From NCBI GenBank assembly GCA_023150875.1, contig JAKLKC010000013.1:58305-122304 (forward strand): 64,000 nt of DNA. Direction: 5' to 3'. Below, piece after piece: positions 33,860 to 44,698 of the stretch (within the stretch, counting starts at the first letter, position 1; each line of letters begins with the position of its first letter). The notes under the pieces are model-generated. The model was not told the origin of the DNA, ran no database searches, and saw nothing but the letters and a program-made list of their open reading frames with translations. Origin of the DNA: Myxococcota bacterium. GTDB lineage: Bacteria; Myxococcota_A; UBA796; UBA9615; JAKLKC01. The translations under genes were made by a program, and so were the position numbers.

Positions 33860-33964
33860 GCCGCCCGACCCGGCGCCCCGCGGGCGGTGGTATCCTGCCG
33901 CCGTGTCCGATCCGCCGACGACCCTCGCCCCCCTCCCGGGAGGCCCCTCCCCCGGACCCCGCGA

Positions 33965-35542
33965 ATGAGCCCCAACAGCGCCCGGGGCGCCCGGGTCCTG
34001 GCCCTGGGCGTCCTCCTCCTCTCCGTCCCGCTGCTCGCCGCCGTCTGCCGCCGCTCCCCCGGTCCCGCCCGCCTGGCCGCCGGGGAGACCAACGTGGTCC
34101 TGATCGTGGTGGACACCCTGAGGGCCGACCACCTCGGGGCCTGGGGCTACCCCCACCCCACCTCGCCGGTCCTGGACCGCCTCGCCGCCGAGGGGGTGCG
34201 CTTCTCGCGCTGGTTCTCGAACTCCCCCTGGACCCGGCCCGGCATGGCGACCCTGCTCACCGGGCTCTACCCCCGCACCACCGGGATCTTCGAGGAGAAG
34301 TTCGACGCCCTCTCCCCGGACCTGACCACCCTGGCCGAGCGTCTGAAGGCCCGGGGCTACACCACCCTCGGGGTCACGGCGAACCCCAACGTCAACGCCT
34401 GGTTCGGCTTCGACCAGGGCTTCGACGCCTACGGCGACTGCGGGGTGGTGTGGAAGTGGATGCCCAAGGACCGCGGCGAGCGGGCCTTCCGCCGCGGCAA
34501 GACCGACATGGAGACCGCCGACTCCCTCACCGACCGCGCCCTCCAGGTGGTGGACCGCCACCGCGCCGCCCTGAAGGCGGGCCCCTTCTTCCTCCAGGCC
34601 CTCTACATCGACCCCCACTGGCCCTACGTCCCGCCGGACGCGGACCGGGAGGCCGTCGCGGGCTCGGACCTGGCCGACTACGACGGCGAGGTCCGCTTCG
34701 CCGACCGCGAGGTCGGCCGCCTGCTGGAGGGGCTCCGGGAGCGGGGGGTGATGGAGGACACCCTGGTGGTGGTCACCTCGGACCACGGCGAGGGCCTGAA
34801 GGACCACCCCAGCGTCCCCCACAGCTCCACCCACGGCAGCATCCTCTACGACTCGGCGCTGCACGTCCCCATGATCCTCCACCACCCCGCCCTTCCCCGG
34901 GGGAAGGTGGTGGACGACCTCGTCTCCTCCATCGACTTCGTCCCCACCCTGCTGGGGCTCCTCGGGATCTCCGTGGCGGAGGGGGAGCTGCCGGGCCGCT
35001 CCCTGGCCCCCCTCGCCCTGGGCGCCGGCCCCGTGCCCGGACTGCCCGATCGGATCTTCGCCGAGACCGACTGGAGGGTGAACCGGAAGGTGGCGGTCCG
35101 CACCGGCTCCCACAAGTACATCCGCAACGACGACAGCCGCGCCTACCAGGCCGACGGGACCTTCGAGGGCCGGACCCTGGCCGACTCCGAGCGCCGCCTG
35201 CTCACCGTCGTCCCCCGCGAGGAGCTGTACCGGGTCGGCGGTGGCGTCCCCGAGGACCCCAAGAAGTCCGACGTGTACGAGAGGGAGGCCGCCGCCGCCC
35301 CGCCCCTGATCGCCTCCCTGGAGGGGTGGGAGCGGGCCGTCCCCGTCCGCTCCCCCCTGCGGCGCGACCCCGAGGACGTGGTCACCACCCCCGCCGGAGT
35401 CGTGCCCGCGGTCCCGCCGGGAGAGGCCGGCGGCGCCGTCCTGGACGCCGACACCGCGAGCCAGCTCCGGGCGCTGGGCTACCTGGGTGAGGAGGGGTCC
35501 GAGGGCGAGCCGGAGGGGGGCGGCGAGGAGGGCGGGGGCTGA
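33965..35542 (+). CDS. Sulfatase-fold membrane/periplasmic enzyme with Thr at the nucleophile position
   Basis: This 525-residue protein has an N-terminal hydrophobic helix, then the alkaline-phosphatase/sulfatase fold: NVVLIVVDTLRADHLGAWGY metal-binding Asp, and the SDHGEGLKDH metal site near residue 280. At the catalytic turn NSPWTRPGMATLLTGLYP, the C/S-x-P-x-R sulfatase site is replaced by T-R-P-G-M, so a formylglycine sulfatase is unlikely. A Thr nucleophile is used by phosphoglycerol/phosphoethanolamine transferases. The ATG at 33965 gives a good signal helix. The C-terminus is Glu/Gly-rich and overlaps the opposing DedA gene by 64 bp. Confidence 0.75.
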   Translation: MSPNSARGARVLALGVLLLSVPLLAAVCRRSPGPARLAAGETNVVLIVVDTLRADHLGAWGYPHPTSPVLDRLAAEGVRFSRWFSNSPWTRPGMATLLTGLYPRTTGIFEEKFDALSPDLTTLAERLKARGYTTLGVTANPNVNAWFGFDQGFDAYGDCGVVWKWMPKDRGERAFRRGKTDMETADSLTDRALQVVDRHRAALKAGPFFLQALYIDPHWPYVPPDADREAVAGSDLADYDGEVRFADREVGRLLEGLRERGVMEDTLVVVTSDHGEGLKDHPSVPHSSTHGSILYDSALHVPMILHHPALPRGKVVDDLVSSIDFVPTLLGLLGISVAEGELPGRSLAPLALGAGPVPGLPDRIFAETDWRVNRKVAVRTGSHKYIRNDDSRAYQADGTFEGRTLADSERRLLTVVPREELYRVGGGVPEDPKKSDVYEREAAAAPPLIASLEGWERAVPVRSPLRRDPEDVVTTPAGVVPAVPPGEAGGAVLDADTASQLRALGYLGEEGSEGEPEGGGEEGGG

Positions 35543-36186
35543 GGAACCCCCGCCGCCTCCGACGGGACCTCCGCCTCGCGCCGGAAGCGCCACCAGGCCC
35601 ACAGGACCGCGGCCGCCCCCGCCAGGGCCAGCAGGGTCAGCGCCCCGCCCACCCGAGACAGCAGGCCCAGGGTCGCCGACAGGTCGGCCCCCGCCCTGCC
35701 CCCGAGCCAGGCGATGGTCCCGTACCAGAGCGAGGAGATCGCCAGGGTGGGGAGCATCACCGGCAGGGCCCGCACTCCCCCCAGCCCCGCCACCACCGGC
35801 ACCATCGACCGGATCCCCGGCAGGGCGCGGGCGGCCCCCACCGCCCACCACCCGTGGCGCTCGGCCACCCTCCGCAGCAGGCGCAGGTGCGTCGGCCGCA
35901 GCACCATCCGGCCCAGCCGGCTCCCCAGGAAGCGGGGACCCTGCCGCCGGACCACCCAGTAGATCCCGAACGCCCCCGCGGCGTTGGAGATCCCGGCGAC
36001 CACCGCCAGCAGCACCGGATCCCCCCCGGCGCTGGCGGCCAGCACCGCCGCGGCCAGGACCACCACGTCCGCCGGGATCACCGGGAAGAGGTTCTCGAGG
36101 GCCGCCACGGCCGCCACCAGGAGCAGCCCGGCCCAAGGGGGCTGGCCGTCGAGGGCGGCAATGACGTCGGGAAGGGAGGCTTCCAC
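35479..36186 (-). CDS. DedA/VTT-family membrane protein
   Basis: About 235 residues from a GTG at 36186, lying 17 bp after the acyltransferase stop. Four to five hydrophobic helices are visible (WAGLLLVAAVAALENLFPVIPADVVVLAAAVLA and others). The SNARE-associated/VTT signature includes ENLFPVIPADV, a GAFGIYWVVRRQG segment and GAARALPGIRSMVPVVAGL. DedA proteins are flippase- or transport-type membrane proteins needed for envelope homeostasis. The C-terminus is a Pro/Ser-rich tail. The start is uncertain because no strong ribosome site precedes the GTG. Confidence 0.8.
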   Translation of the reverse strand: MEASLPDVIAALDGQPPWAGLLLVAAVAALENLFPVIPADVVVLAAAVLAASAGGDPVLLAVVAGISNAAGAFGIYWVVRRQGPRFLGSRLGRMVLRPTHLRLLRRVAERHGWWAVGAARALPGIRSMVPVVAGLGGVRALPVMLPTLAISSLWYGTIAWLGGRAGADLSATLGLLSRVGGALTLLALAGAAAVLWAWWRFRREAEVPSEAAGVPQPPPSSPPPSGSPSDPSSPR

Positions 36187-36202
36187 CGACGGGATGATGG
36201 GG

Positions 36203-37141
36203 TCAGTCCCCTCCCGCGGCCAGCAGCTCCCCGGGCACGAAGTGGTCCCAGAAGTGCCACTCCCCGGGATGCTCCATGAGGCAGCGCTCCAGGAAGGCGG
36301 TGAGCCCGTCGGTCCCCACCTCCACCGCCGCCTCCCGGTCGGCGGGCAGGGGGATCTCCTCGCCGATGATCGACCGGAAGCCCCACCCGGCACCGTTCCG
36401 CACCGTCACCAGGGGCAGCAGGGCCGCCCCGGCGCGGCTGGCCAGGAACGCCGCCCCCATGGGCACCCGGAGCCGGAGTCCCGTCGCCAGGACCCGCTCC
36501 GCCCGCCTCCCCATCTCCTCGCCACCCCCGGTGCCGTCGATGGCGGTGAGGAGCACTCCCCCCTCACGCAAGTGCTTGACGACCGGCCGCAGGAAGGCCC
36601 GACCGTCCACGACGGTGGCGGGCATGAGGCCCTCCATGCGGCCCCGGATGGCCTGCACCCGACGGCCCATGGGGGACGGCTCCACGGCGGCCCGTCCGCC
36701 CCCGATCTGCATCATCCGGTAGCCGCGGGCGGACAGCTCGAAGTGGGGGAGCTGGGCGGCCCCCATGTGGGGATGGCCCAGCACGGCCCCCCTCCCGCCC
36801 CGGGTGGCGCGTTCCAGGTTCTGGAGCCCCTCCACCACCACGTAGCGGGGCAGGTTGACGGCATCGATGCGGGGGAACGAGAAGTTCAGGTACTTCTCGA
36901 TGAAGTGGGTGCCGAAGGCCTCCCGGGCGATCCGCCGGGCCCGGTCCTCGTCCGGGTGGAGGCGCCGGATGTTCTGGAGGGCCTTCCGCCGGGTCGAGGT
37001 GGGCAGCCGGAAGGCCAGCTCGCCCATCCCCCTGTAGACCTGGAACTCCGCCCCGTGGGGCAGGGCGCGGACGGCGTGGCGAAGCCCCCACCACACGGCG
37101 ACACGGTACAGGTCCTTGACCGGAGACTCCTCGAAGACCAT
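36203..37141 (-). CDS. Lipid A biosynthesis acyltransferase (LpxL/HtrB-like)
   Basis: This 312-residue protein from the ATG at 37141 has the family layout: FGTHFIEKYLNFSF, then GHPHMGAAQLPHFELSARGY where the H-x4-acid acyltransferase motif is expected (the acidic residue is not obvious), VDGRAFLRPVVKHLREGGVLLTAID, RLRVPMGAAFLASRAGAALLPLV, and a C-terminal EWHFWDHFVPGELL. It would add a secondary acyl chain to lipid A at the inner membrane, implying an LPS-bearing envelope. The far longer upstream frame to 37942 is a shadow. It probably shares an operon with the DedA gene. Confidence 0.85.
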   Translation of the reverse strand: MVFEESPVKDLYRVAVWWGLRHAVRALPHGAEFQVYRGMGELAFRLPTSTRRKALQNIRRLHPDEDRARRIAREAFGTHFIEKYLNFSFPRIDAVNLPRYVVVEGLQNLERATRGGRGAVLGHPHMGAAQLPHFELSARGYRMMQIGGGRAAVEPSPMGRRVQAIRGRMEGLMPATVVDGRAFLRPVVKHLREGGVLLTAIDGTGGGEEMGRRAERVLATGLRLRVPMGAAFLASRAGAALLPLVTVRNGAGWGFRSIIGEEIPLPADREAAVEVGTDGLTAFLERCLMEHPGEWHFWDHFVPGELLAAGGD

Positions 37142-37976
37142 GCCTGGCACCCTGCGTGCAAGCCCTCGCTCCGGACACGCGCCGGCGGGCGGCACCACTC
37201 TAGATCGCCCAGGGCGGATCCACCAGATCCGGCCCCGGACAAGGCCTGGCGCGGCATCGAGGGAACCCGGCCCGGCCCGCCCACCCCCAGTTGTCGCACT
37301 TCGGGGTGCGCGAGCGGAGCGAGATGTGTATCCTTGTTCTCGTGGGTGGCGACGACGTGAACAGAGTCCCAGCCTTCCGGCGCGCCCCGGCGCCGCCGGT
37401 TCGTGGGGGCTCGCGCCGACCGCCCACGGGCTGCCGCCGTTCCGGGTCCGATCCGACCCGGCCCGATGGCACGGTCCGCGCTCCTTCCGCACCAGCACGC
37501 GCAACTTCCTTTCCGTCCGCACGCCTCCGCTGGTAGGCCGTGCGCTCCTGGGACCCCGAGAGGGCAGCCGACGCTCTTTGGTAACTGAATAGAGAGGTCC
37601 CCGCTCGACCCCAGTCCCTCCGGAAGTCACACCGCCGGCTCCTCGCAGGGCTCCCCCGCAGAAATCCCCGCTGCCCCCCTCCCCTTCCGGCCACCGGAAC
37701 AAATCACTCTCTTCGAGAGTCAAGATCCACGGCTCGCGTCCGAACGGCTGAGCGGTGGCGAGCATTCGCCCCGGCTCAGGCCCTGGGAGGGGCCACGGCC
37801 CGCGCCATGGCGGCATGGCGGTCCGGCCGGTCTTTGGCGTCTTCAGGGGGAAGGCCACCCTCGCCCCCCCGGGCGCGGGTGGACGGCGGCCTTCCGGACG
37901 AACCGGCCGCGCGGGGACCTTCCCGAGAAACCGCGAGCGCAATTTGCGCTCGCCAGACCAGGGAGGAGGTTACCCC
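37142..37976. other. Long intergenic region between acyltransferase and prkA
   Basis: This 835-bp divergent gap holds no convincing gene; short Arg/Pro-rich frames look like noise. It contains a 6-bp-stem hairpin or operator ACTCTC-TTC-GAGAGT at 37706-37720, a perfect 21-bp palindrome at 37933-37953 and the prkA ribosome site GGGAGGAGG near 37961. Promoters for both flanking units must lie here, but no clear sigma70 or sigma54 match was found by eye. Confidence 0.5.
37933..37953. promoter_or_regulatory. Perfect palindrome upstream of prkA
   Basis: GCGAGCGCAA-T-TTGCGCTCGC is a 10-bp perfect inverted repeat with a single central base, ending 23 nt before the prkA ATG and 7 bp before its ribosome-binding site. 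It may be a repressor operator, or in the transcript a very tight stem whose loop is too short to form fully. Confidence 0.6.
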
Positions 37977-40001
<2,025 letters not shown>

Positions 40002-40081
40002 GGCGGCCGGTGTCGTGAGACGACCCTGACACGGCGACACCCGGGCGGACGGCCGGCCCGGGGTCGCCGAGGAAGGTGGCG

Positions 40082-41188
40082 ATGGCCATCCTCAACATCG
40101 AGAGCGACCTGAATCGGTTCAAGGGCATCGTCCGCGGGAGGATCCGGGACGACCTCCGCCGATACATGTCCTCGGGGGAGCTGATCGGGCGAAAGGGGAA
40201 GGACTTCGTCTCCATCCCCCTGCCCCAGATCGACATCCCCAGGTTCCGCTACGGCCGCAACCAGACGGGCGGCGTGGGCGCGGGGGAGGGGGATCCCGGC
40301 GATCCCATCGGACAGGGGGACGAGGACGGCAAGGGCAAGGCGGGCAACAACCCCGGCGAGCACATCCTGGAGGTGGACGTCTCCCTCGCCGAGCTGGCGG
40401 AGATCATGGGCGAGGAGCTGGCCCTGCCGCGGATCCAGCCCAAGGGCCAGAAGAACGTGGTGGCGGAGAAGGACCGCTACACCGGGATCTCCACCGAGGG
40501 GCCGGACTCGCTCCGCCACTTCCGCAGGACCTACCGGCGCGCCCTCCAGCGGCAGATCGCCACCGGCGTGTACAACCCCCGGGACCCCAGCGTCGTGCCC
40601 ATCAAGGCGGACATGCGCTACCGGTCGTGGAAGACCGTCAAGAGGCCCGAGCGAAACGCCGTGATCCTGTACGTCATGGACGTGTCGGGCTCCATGGGCG
40701 ACGAGCAGAAGGAGATCGTGCGGTCGGAGGCGTTCTGGATCGACACATGGCTGTCGCACCAGTACGAGGGGCTCGACACCCGCTACGTGATCCACGACGC
40801 CTCCGCCCGGGAGGTCGACCGGGAGACCTTCTTCCACACCCGCGAGAGCGGCGGCACGCTGATCTCCAGCGCCTACAAGCTCTGCAACCGCATCATCGAG
40901 GAGAACTACGAGCCGTCGGAGTGGAACATCTACGTCTTCCACTTCTCCGACGGCGACAACTGGTCGGGGTCGGACACCCGGGAGTGCATGGCCCTCCTCA
41001 AGGACCGGCTGCTCCCGGCGGTCAACCTGTTCGCCTACGGGCAGGTGGAGAGCGAGTACGGCAGCGGCCAGTTCATCAACGACATCCTCGCCCACTTCGC
41101 CCACGACGAGAGGGTGGCGACATCGAAGATCGAGGACCGGGACGCGATCTACCAGTCGATCAAGGACTTCTTGGGGAAGGGGCGCTGA
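40082..41188 (+). CDS. yeaH: YeaH-like VWA-domain protein (DUF444)
   Basis: This 368-residue protein from the ATG at 40082 (GGAAGG five bases upstream) has a Gly/Asp-rich linker around residues 60-100 ([19 protein letters not shown]) and a von Willebrand factor A domain with the MIDAS motif [16 protein letters not shown], and FSDGDNW. DUF444 proteins accompany PrkA in many proteobacteria. The stop is separated by one base from the ycgB ATG. The GTG two codons upstream is an alternative start. Confidence 0.95.
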   Translation: MAILNIESDLNRFKGIVRGRIRDDLRRYMSSGELIGRKGKDFVSIPLPQIDIPRFRYGRNQTGGVGAGEGDPGDPIGQGDEDGKGKAGNNPGEHILEVDVSLAELAEIMGEELALPRIQPKGQKNVVAEKDRYTGISTEGPDSLRHFRRTYRRALQRQIATGVYNPRDPSVVPIKADMRYRSWKTVKRPERNAVILYVMDVSGSMGDEQKEIVRSEAFWIDTWLSHQYEGLDTRYVIHDASAREVDRETFFHTRESGGTLISSAYKLCNRIIEENYEPSEWNIYVFHFSDGDNWSGSDTRECMALLKDRLLPAVNLFAYGQVESEYGSGQFINDILAHFAHDERVATSKIEDRDAIYQSIKDFLGKGR

Positions 41189-41189
41189 C

Positions 41190-42755
41190 ATGGCCGGAAT
41201 GGGGCAGGACCTGTTCGACATCCGCTACCGGCGTGGGCTCCCGGGCGAGCTGAAGGCGCTCCAGGCCGAGGTGCGGGCCCACGCCAAGGAGGTGGGCCTC
41301 GACTTCTTCGAGGTGGTCTTCGAGCTGCTGGACTACCAGGAGATGAGCATGCTCGCCGCCTACGGCGGCTTCCCGACCCGCTACCCCCACTGGCGGTTCG
41401 GCATGGAGTACGAGCAGCTCAGCAAGGGGTATGCGTACGGGCTCCAGAAGATCTACGAGATGGTGATCAACACCGATCCGTGCTACGCCTACCTGCTCAA
41501 CTGCAACATGATGACCGACCAGAAGCTCGTGATGGCGCACGTCTACGCCCACTGCGACTTCTTCAAGAACAACCTCTTCTTCGCCCACACCAACCGTCGC
41601 ATGATCGACGAGATGGCGAACCACGCGACGCGGGTGAGGCGATACGTCGACCGCTACGGCCAGGAGAAGGTGGAGTCGTTCATCGACACCTGCCTCTCCG
41701 TCGAGAACCTCATCGACCCCCACGGCTCGGCGATCCGCCGCAGGCCCGATCGCACCGATCCCCCGGTCCCCCGGGAGGACGGGGAGGACGGCGACGACGA
41801 CGGCGAGACGGACCTCCCCCAGGCGGCGGGGTTCAAGCTCAGGTCCGAGCGGTCCTACATGGACTCCTACATCAACCCCCCCGGGATCATCCTGAAGCAG
41901 CAGGAGGAGGCGTGGAAGGCGTCCCAGGAGCCGCCCGGCTTCCCCGAAGCGCCGGAGCGGGACGTGCTGCGGTTCATCCTGGAGAACGCGCCGCTGCGGG
42001 GGTGGGAGCAGGACGTCCTGGAGATCGTCCGCAAGGAGGCCCTGTACTTCGCGCCCCAGGCCCAGACCAAGATCATGAACGAGGGCTGGGCCACCTTCTG
42101 GCACACCCGGATGATGACCGGCAAGCTGGCCACCGGGGCGGAGATCGTGGACTACGCCGACCACCACTCCGGAACGGTCGCCATGAGCCCGGGCAGCCTG
42201 AACCCCTACAAGCTGGGGGTGGAGCTGCTCCGGGACGTGGAGGAGCGGTGGAACAAGGGTCGGCACGGCAAGGAGTGGGAGGAGTGCGACGACGCGGTGC
42301 GCCGCGGACACTGGGACACCGGGGACATGGCGGGCTTGCAGAAGGTCTTCGAAGTCCGCAAGGTCTACAACGACCTCCTGTTCATCGACACCTTCCTCAC
42401 CGAGGACTTCTGCCGGCGGCAGGGCTTCTTCACCTACGGGTTCAACAAGACGTCGAACCTGTACGAGATCGAGAGCCGTGACTTCCAGAAGGTGAAGCAG
42501 AAGCTGCTGTTCATGCTCACCAACGCCGGCCAGCCCCGCCTGGTGGTGACCGACGGCAACCACGCCAACCGGGGCGAGCTGTACATGAAACACCTGCACG
42601 AGGGGATCGAGCTGAAGCGCGACTGGGCGATCACCACCCTCGGCAACGTGGCGCGGCTGTGGCGGCGCCCGGTGAACCTGGAGACGGTGCTGGACGGCAA
42701 GAAGGTGCTCTACCGGCACGACGGCAAGGAGTACTCGCAGAAGTTCGTGGGCTGA
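41190..42755 (+). CDS. ycgB: SpoVR/YcgB family protein
   Basis: This 521-residue protein has the SpoVR signature blocks: HWRFGMEYEQLSKGYAYGL, YEMVINTDPCYAYLLNCN, VMAHVYAHCDFFKNNLFF, NEGWATFWHTRMM and GRAIA-type C-terminal segments such as NPYKLGVELLRDVEERWN. It belongs to the prkA-yeaH-ycgB trio. SpoVR is needed for spore cortex in Bacillus, while YcgB function in Gram-negatives is unresolved. A short insertion, EDGEDGDDDGETDL near 195-208, is acidic and probably a disordered loop. Confidence 0.95.
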   Translation: MAGMGQDLFDIRYRRGLPGELKALQAEVRAHAKEVGLDFFEVVFELLDYQEMSMLAAYGGFPTRYPHWRFGMEYEQLSKGYAYGLQKIYEMVINTDPCYAYLLNCNMMTDQKLVMAHVYAHCDFFKNNLFFAHTNRRMIDEMANHATRVRRYVDRYGQEKVESFIDTCLSVENLIDPHGSAIRRRPDRTDPPVPREDGEDGDDDGETDLPQAAGFKLRSERSYMDSYINPPGIILKQQEEAWKASQEPPGFPEAPERDVLRFILENAPLRGWEQDVLEIVRKEALYFAPQAQTKIMNEGWATFWHTRMMTGKLATGAEIVDYADHHSGTVAMSPGSLNPYKLGVELLRDVEERWNKGRHGKEWEECDDAVRRGHWDTGDMAGLQKVFEVRKVYNDLLFIDTFLTEDFCRRQGFFTYGFNKTSNLYEIESRDFQKVKQKLLFMLTNAGQPRLVVTDGNHANRGELYMKHLHEGIELKRDWAITTLGNVARLWRRPVNLETVLDGKKVLYRHDGKEYSQKFVG

Positions 42756-42855
42756 GGCGCGGCGGCGCGCCTCTGCTGGAGTCCCCGGCGGTGCGGCGGC
42801 CGGGGCCGGGACCGAGGAGGCAACGGCGGACGGGGGGCAGGGAGCGGCTCCTTCG

Positions 42856-43350
42856 ATGACGATAGGAAAGGACCTGATCGAGAAGATCCGCGGGGCGCCG
42901 GCGGAAGGCGTCGAGGCGCGGCCGGTGGAGGTCGAGAGGGACGGAGTGAAGGTGCGCGCCACGGTCCGCGGGGCGGACCGCTACGGCTGCGCCATCGACC
43001 ACGTCCGCGTCACCGCTCCCGGGCGACCCGTGCCGCCCGAGGAGCGCGGGGGCGTCCTGCGCCGCCAGGCCGAGCGCCTGGCCGAGCGGAGCCCCGGCCT
43101 CCCCGAGCGCCTCAAGGTGCACGAGGTCGACCCCGGCGTCGGCGTGGGCATCCTGCGCTCCCGACCCGAGGAGGTCCGCGGCCGCCGCTACACCGAGGTG
43201 CGCCTGCGGGGCGGCCGCGAGGCCGAGGTGGAGCGCTACGAGTACCGCCCCGAGGCGGGGCGCCGGGAGCGGATCCCCCAGGGCTTCACCCACGAGTCCC
43301 TGGAGCGGCTCGCGGACGACCTGGCGGAGGTGGTGGGCGGAGGGGGGTAG
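42856..43350 (+). CDS. Hypothetical charged protein downstream of ycgB
   Basis: This 164-residue protein has no signal or membrane segment and is rich in Arg, Glu and Val. Strand-like stretches alternate with charged loops (VKVRATVRGADRYGCAIDHVRVT, RRYTEVRLRGGREAEVERYEYRPE). It lies 100 bp after ycgB on the same strand, so it may be a fourth member of the stress cluster, although such a gene is not part of the enterobacterial set. No family is recognised. Confidence 0.6.
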   Translation: MTIGKDLIEKIRGAPAEGVEARPVEVERDGVKVRATVRGADRYGCAIDHVRVTAPGRPVPPEERGGVLRRQAERLAERSPGLPERLKVHEVDPGVGVGILRSRPEEVRGRRYTEVRLRGGREAEVERYEYRPEAGRRERIPQGFTHESLERLADDLAEVVGGGG

Positions 43351-43437
43351 GGGCGCGGGGCCGGAGTGGTGTAGCCTCCTCCCCGACCCGCGGGGTGGGA
43401 CGGGGTGCCCTGCCCCGGGGGCTCGATGGAGGTCCCC

Positions 43438-43704
43438 ATGTCCGACCTGAACCCGCGCACGGCGCTCCTCGTCGCATCCATCTTCTGCCTGGTGCTGGCC
43501 GCGTTCGCCCTGGGAGCGGTCCTCGCCCGTCCCTCCTGGGCCGAGCAGCCGCGGACGGCCGAGTGCGAGCAGTTCTACTTCATCAAGAGCCCGGCGGACC
43601 CGCTGAAGGCGCCCGAGGCGTGGATGAACCGGCAGATCGCCGCGGGCCGCTCGCAGTTTGCCGTCTGGGGGACCGGGGCCATGGCCGGCCTCTGCGCGTG
43701 GTAG
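43438..43704 (+). CDS. Small single-TM secreted protein
   Basis: This 88-residue protein from the ATG at 43438 (GGAGG six bases upstream) has an N-terminal hydrophobic helix (ALLVASIFCLVLAAFALGAVLA) and a 55-residue extracytoplasmic part with two Cys (AECEQFYFI and AGLCAW). It could be a membrane-anchored or secreted small protein. A -10-like TAGCCT at 43372-43377 suggests its own promoter. No family is recognised. Confidence 0.6.
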   Translation: MSDLNPRTALLVASIFCLVLAAFALGAVLARPSWAEQPRTAECEQFYFIKSPADPLKAPEAWMNRQIAAGRSQFAVWGTGAMAGLCAW

Positions 43705-43738
43705 CCCGGGGCCCGGGCGGCACCCCGGCGAGCTCCGG

Positions 43739-44650
43739 TCACCTCCGCACCGGCCGGACCACCCGCTTCACCGCGCTGACCGCCGCGAGCACCAGGGCGC
43801 CCACGGCGATTCCCACCAGGGCGTTGGCGGCGGTGGAGACGAGGAGGCCCAGGGGGCCGGTGGCCTCGGCGGCGTGGTGGATCGCCGCCTCCAGGGGGGC
43901 GATCCCGTGGGCGACGATGCCGCCGCCCACCAGGAACATCGCCGCGGTGCCGGCGATGCCGAGGCCCTTCATCAGCCAGGGGGCGGCGGCGACGATGCCG
44001 CGGCCCACCCCGCGTCGGAGCCGGCCGGCCTGGCGCATCAGGTACAGGCCGGCGTCGTCCAGCTTCACGATGCCCGCGACGAGGCCGTAGACGCCCACGG
44101 TCATCAGGACCGCCACGGCGACCAGGACCCCGACCTGGCGCGAGAACGGCTCGCCCGCGACGGTGCCCAGGGCGATCACCACGATCTCCGCCGAGAGGAT
44201 GAAGTCGGTGCGGACCGCGCCGCGGATCTTCCCCTTCTCGAGGGCGACCACGTCGACGGAGGGGTCGGCGAGGGCGTCGGCCAGCTCGGCGTGGTGCTCG
44301 GCCGCCTCCTTCGGGTGGAGGAACCGGTGGAGGACCTTCTCGAAGCCCTCGAAGCACAGGTAGGCGCCGCCGAGCATGAGCAGGGGCAGGACCAGCCCGG
44401 GGGCGAAGGCGCTGATGGCCAGGGCCGCGGGGACCAGGATCACCTTGTTGAGGGTGGAGCCCTTGGCCACCGCCCACACCACCGGCAGCTCCCGCTCCGC
44501 CATGACCCCGGCGACCTGCTGCGCGTTGAGGGCCAGGTCGTCCCCCAGCACCCCCGCCGTTTTCTTGGCGGCCACCTTGGTCATCACCGAGACGTCGTCG
44601 AGGATCGAGGCGATGTCGTCGATCAGGGCGAGCAGGCTGCTTCCGGCCAT
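43739..44650 (-). CDS. DUF808/YedI-like inner membrane protein
   Basis: This 303-residue protein begins with the DUF808 signature MAGSSLLALIDDIASILDDVSVM followed by KVAAKKTAGVLGDDLALNAQQVAGV, and then has several hydrophobic helices (VILVPAALAISAFAPGLVLPLLMLGG, VGVLVAVAVLMTVGVYGLVAGIV, NALVGIAVGALVLAAV). A cytoplasmic FLHPKEAAEHHAELADAL loop is typical. Family function is unknown. The gene is a stand-alone unit transcribed leftward. Confidence 0.9.
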   Translation of the reverse strand: MAGSSLLALIDDIASILDDVSVMTKVAAKKTAGVLGDDLALNAQQVAGVMAERELPVVWAVAKGSTLNKVILVPAALAISAFAPGLVLPLLMLGGAYLCFEGFEKVLHRFLHPKEAAEHHAELADALADPSVDVVALEKGKIRGAVRTDFILSAEIVVIALGTVAGEPFSRQVGVLVAVAVLMTVGVYGLVAGIVKLDDAGLYLMRQAGRLRRGVGRGIVAAAPWLMKGLGIAGTAAMFLVGGGIVAHGIAPLEAAIHHAAEATGPLGLLVSTAANALVGIAVGALVLAAVSAVKRVVRPVRR

Positions 44651-44698
44651 CCGGTCGTACTCCCTCGCGGGGCCCTCTTTCGAAACACCGGGCCCGCC

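Noticed and set aside
37326..37540. Short ORFs in the acyltransferase-prkA gap
   Set aside because: They are Arg/Pro-rich with no ribosome site or conserved feature, so they were treated as chance frames.
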